8,500 nucleotides of DNA from a bacterium. GTDB taxonomy: Bacteria > Planctomycetota > J058 > JACQDU01. Of the stretch, positions 6,560-8,500 are shown in pieces. Each line of letters begins with the position of its first letter. Within the stretch, counting starts at the first letter, position 1. A program made the translations under genes and the position numbers. The DNA lies in assembly GCA_016200955.1 (NCBI GenBank), contig JACQDU010000377.1, positions 1-8,500 of the forward strand, in the 5' to 3' direction. Below the pieces are notes generated by a model. The model searched no databases and had not been told where the DNA came from. It saw only the letters and a program-made list of their open reading frames with translations.

Positions 6560-7303
6560 ATGGGAGAAAAGGAAGACTGGTGGCAGAGCTTCTTCTCGGG
6601 CCTCTGGCTCGACGTGCACGGGCGCGTGAGGACGGAGGAGGACACGCGAGCCGAGGTCGAGTTCGCGGCTCACGGCCTCTCTCCCGGCGCGAGGGTCCTC
6701 GACGTCCCGTGCGGGATGGGCCGCCACTCGCTCGAGCTCGCCGCGCGCGGCTTCCGCGTCACGGGAGTCGACGTGACGCCTGCCATGCTCGCGAGAGCGC
6801 GCGAGGGCGCCCTCGCGAGGAAGCTCGAGGTCGAGTGGCGAGAGGCCGACATGCGCGACCTCCCCTTCGACGCCGAGTTCGACCTGGCGATCAACCTCTT
6901 CGGGAGCTTCGGTTACTTCGACGAGGACGGGAACGAGCGCTTCCTGGAAGCCGTGGGGCGCGCGCTCCGGCCGGCGGCGAAGCTCGCGATCGAGACGCAC
7001 GTCTTCGAGTCGCTCATGCCGAAGTTCCAGGAGAAGGGCTGGAGGTGGGCGGGCGACGTGCGCGTGATCGAGGAACGCCGCTTCGACCTCTCGCGGAGCC
7101 GCGTGGACGTCGAATGGACCTTCCTCCGAGGAAGCGAGGCCGAGACGCGCCGGACGTCGATCCGGATCTACACGGTCCGCGAGCTCCAGGGCCTGCTCGA
7201 GGACGCGGGCTTCGAGGGCTTCGAGCTCTACGCGAGCCCCGATCGACAACCGTTCAAGGTCGGCTCTCCGCGCCTCTTCCTCGTCGCGACGCGATCGGCC
7301 TGA
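6560..7303 (+). CDS. Class I SAM-dependent methyltransferase
   Basis: A 247-residue Rossmann-fold methyltransferase. Motif I, the glycine-rich SAM-binding loop, is VLDVPCGMGRHS at 46-57. The acidic residue ending strand beta-2 is D71 in VTGVDVTPAML, EADMRDLPF at 95-103 matches the adenine-contacting motif II region, and FDLAINLFGSFGYF at 107-120 is the strand beta-4/motif IV region. After about 150 a variable part with many charged and aromatic residues probably forms the substrate pocket. The N-terminal WWQSFFSGLW is recurrent in a broad group of uncharacterised bacterial methyltransferases. No signal peptide; cytoplasmic. The acceptor (small molecule, protein or RNA) cannot be told from sequence. 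The gene begins 9 bp after copA, with the ribosome binding site touching the copA stop codon, and is almost certainly in the same transcript. Shared transcription does not prove a role in copper resistance. Confidence 0.9.
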   Translation: MGEKEDWWQSFFSGLWLDVHGRVRTEEDTRAEVEFAAHGLSPGARVLDVPCGMGRHSLELAARGFRVTGVDVTPAMLARAREGALARKLEVEWREADMRDLPFDAEFDLAINLFGSFGYFDEDGNERFLEAVGRALRPAAKLAIETHVFESLMPKFQEKGWRWAGDVRVIEERRFDLSRSRVDVEWTFLRGSEAETRRTSIRIYTVRELQGLLEDAGFEGFELYASPDRQPFKVGSPRLFLVATRSA

Positions 7304-7315
7304 GCGGAAGCGCCG

Positions 7316-8128
7316 TCACTTTCCAGCAGCCAGCTCGGAGGGAACGCTCCGCTGCGGGGCGGGAGTCGCCGAGTCGTCGAAGCCGATCCTCCCGAGCGGA
7401 GTCTTGATCGCGGGAGGAGTCAGCGAGACGCCGAACAGCGTGAGAGAGAAGAGATGCACCTCGACTCCATCGAGGAGCCCGACCTTGAAGCCCACGAGAG
7501 GCGTCTCGCACTGGATCCCCGTCCCGGTCGTCGTCGTGTCGAGGAAGAACGGGCCGAGGAAGTCTTTCCCGACCGCGCGCGGGTGCATGTCCGCTCGCGC
7601 TCCGCTCGACTTGAGCACCCAGGCCGCGTACGTGTTGCTGTTCGGACCGGGCCACGGGAGGTAGACGTCGCAGTCGGGATACTCCCAGGGAGCTTCGAGG
7701 GAGCGGACGATCTCCCAGGCTTCCTCCCCGTGCCACTCCTTCTCGATCTGGAAGGGGCCGGCACCGTAGTCGAAGTCCGTCCTCCCGACCTCGCGCTTGA
7801 CGACGCCCCAGTGGCCGGTGCGCTCGAAGAACGCCTTCTTCGCTTCGAGGTCGAGGGAGCGCGCGTGCTCGGGGAACATGCTCCTCGCTCCCTCGACGTG
7901 GTGCGTCCGCCACTCGCGCTCGCGCGGGTCCCAGGAGACGAACCAGTAGTGCACGGCGAGGACGGAGAGAAGACCTCCCAGGTAATACTTCGGGAGCGGG
8001 CAGCATCGGAGCTGGACGACGCGCTCTCGCGGACGCTCGGTCGTCTGCGTGTAAGTCGTCGCGCAGCCCTGCGACAGCAGGAGCGCCGCGAGGAGAGTCG
8101 ACGAGATGGCTCGTGCTCGCGGCTTCAT
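7316..8128 (-). CDS. Predicted lipoprotein of the DUF3750-like family
   Basis: A 270-residue protein with a short basic N-terminus, a hydrophobic stretch (about 11-19) and a lipobox-like LLSQGC whose Cys22 would be lipidated. The leucine lies at -4 rather than the preferred -3, so the signal is good but not perfect. The mature part contains the W-containing strand HYWFVSWDP (60-68), WPGPNSNT at 159-166 and AVGKDFLGP at 185-193. I recognise the last two as the conserved core of DUF3750, a family of unknown function. Two adjacent cysteines (42-43) follow the lipoprotein head. The expected location is the periplasmic face of the outer or inner membrane. It is convergent with the methyltransferase gene, 12 bp away, with no room for a terminator, so the two transcripts probably overlap. 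ATG 8126-8128 is preceded by a modest GGGGA. The family assignment is from memory of the motif, not from a search. Confidence 0.75.
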   Translation of the reverse strand: MKPRARAISSTLLAALLLSQGCATTYTQTTERPRERVVQLRCCPLPKYYLGGLLSVLAVHYWFVSWDPREREWRTHHVEGARSMFPEHARSLDLEAKKAFFERTGHWGVVKREVGRTDFDYGAGPFQIEKEWHGEEAWEIVRSLEAPWEYPDCDVYLPWPGPNSNTYAAWVLKSSGARADMHPRAVGKDFLGPFFLDTTTTGTGIQCETPLVGFKVGLLDGVEVHLFSLTLFGVSLTPPAIKTPLGRIGFDDSATPAPQRSVPSELAAGK

Positions 8129-8176
8129 GCGATCCCCATAACATGAGCTTCAGTGCGGGGAGGAAGAGGGCCGGTT

Positions 8177-8202
8177 CCCTCCCCCGCGACAGCGGGTGAG
8201 GG
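8177..8202. repeat. GC-rich intergenic hairpin, 11-bp arms
   Basis: CCCTCCCCCGC (8177-8187) pairs with GCGGGTGAGGG (8192-8202) with one mismatch around the loop GACA. The flank GGCTAGGGTGGGGGC that follows is typical of a widely dispersed bacterial intergenic repeat. No T-run follows on either strand, so it is not a classic intrinsic terminator. Confidence 0.65.
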
Positions 8203-8282
8203 CTAGGGTGGGGGCGAAATGGGGGAGGCTGTCTCCCCGGCCCTACGTCGAATACGATCTCATCGGATTGAGCGGCCTCTGT

Positions 8283-8335
8283 CACCGGTTGCGGGTCACC
8301 GGTTGCCGGTCCACCGGTTGCCGGTCACCGGTTGC
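8283..8335. repeat. Four tandem CACCGGTTGC units
   Basis: CACCGGTTGC occurs exactly at 8283, 8297, 8312 and 8326, with spacers of 4-5 bp (GGGT, CGGTC, CGGT). The period alternates 14, 15, 14 bp. Each unit holds the palindrome ACCGGT, so the array could also form alternative small hairpins. No coding frame is associated with it. Confidence 0.85.
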
Positions 8336-8404
8336 ACAGGCTCCGGATACCGATCCGAGGGGTTAACGCGGAAAGGCACTCGATCACCGCCGCACACCGC
8401 GCGC

Positions 8405-8421
8405 CGGCGCTTGCGGCGCCG
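8405..8421. repeat. Small perfect dyad (CGGCGC / GCGCCG)
   Basis: CGGCGC (8405-8410) is the inverted complement of GCGCCG (8416-8421) around the loop TTGCG. In such GC-rich DNA a 6-bp stem can arise by chance, so functional importance is uncertain. Confidence 0.4.
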
Positions 8422-8500
8422 TCACGCGGCGTGCTCTGGCGGGGTCAGGCCTCTTGCCGCGGCTTCTCTGAGCGAAGGAACTCGGCTCCTCCCTCAAGAC

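Larger units (their letters stand above)
8129..8500. other. Gene-free, repeat-rich intergenic region at the right end
   Basis: No frame here has protein-like sequence of useful length on either strand. The stretch contains the upstream region of the lipoprotein gene, a GC-rich hairpin (8177-8202), four CACCGGTTGC units (8283-8335), a small dyad (8405-8421) and a GGGGTCAGGCCTC stretch (8441-8453). No promoter could be assigned with confidence. Confidence 0.6.

Noticed and set aside
4276..7407. A 1043-codon plus-strand frame over copA and the methyltransferase
   Set aside because: Arginine-rich shadow in another frame of two genes with complete catalytic motifs.
7454..8146. A 230-codon plus-strand frame opposite the lipoprotein
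   Set aside because: No recognisable domain or ribosome binding site; the minus-strand frame has a lipoprotein signal and conserved motifs.
8283..8335. CRISPR array
   Set aside because: Units are 10 bp with 4-5 bp spacers, far too short for CRISPR repeats and spacers, and no cas gene is nearby.

Overview
This is a GC-rich (roughly 70 % by eye) bacterial chromosomal segment with strong G/C bias at third codon positions and several GTG starts. That bias keeps very long spurious frames open opposite the real genes. No ribosomal or other marker gene is present, so the organism cannot be named. A pilin-like protein tail with an H-X9-DG-like motif, together with short-period intergenic repeats, would suit an environmental lineage such as Planctomycetota, Acidobacteriota or a neighbouring phylum. 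That is inference only.

Layout, left to right. Positions 1-273 (+) hold the C-terminus of an H-X9-DG-type prepilin-like protein. After a 115-bp convergent gap with a GGCGC-type repeat come two minus-strand genes, read right to left: a 965-residue protein with a complete C-terminal M28 zinc-peptidase domain and about 600 N-terminal residues I cannot assign (4111 to 1214), then an enoyl-CoA hydratase/isomerase (1198 to 389). Only 15 bp separate these two, so they probably form an operon. A 216-bp divergent intergenic region holds a symmetric repeat hairpin, three CACCGA units facing three TCGGTG units at 9-bp spacing.

Rightward from it runs a copper-transporting P1B-type ATPase (copA, 4328-6550). 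A class I SAM-dependent methyltransferase (6560-7303) follows, and its Shine-Dalgarno overlaps the ATPase stop codon, so translation is likely coupled. Twelve bases further on, a convergent minus-strand gene (8128 to 7316) encodes a lipoprotein that resembles the DUF3750 family.

The last 372 bp contain no convincing gene. They hold a GC-rich hairpin, four copies of CACCGGTTGC, a smaller dyad, and a GGGGTCAGGCCTC stretch that may mark the edge of a neighbouring element.

Functionally the window is mostly housekeeping or accessory: copper export, acyl-CoA metabolism, proteolysis and an envelope lipoprotein. I see no defence island, CRISPR array, integrase or obvious new multi-gene system. The least explained coding sequence is the N-terminal two thirds of the M28 protein. 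The least explained non-coding structures are the palindromic repeat at 4199-4255 and the repeat cluster at 8177-8421.
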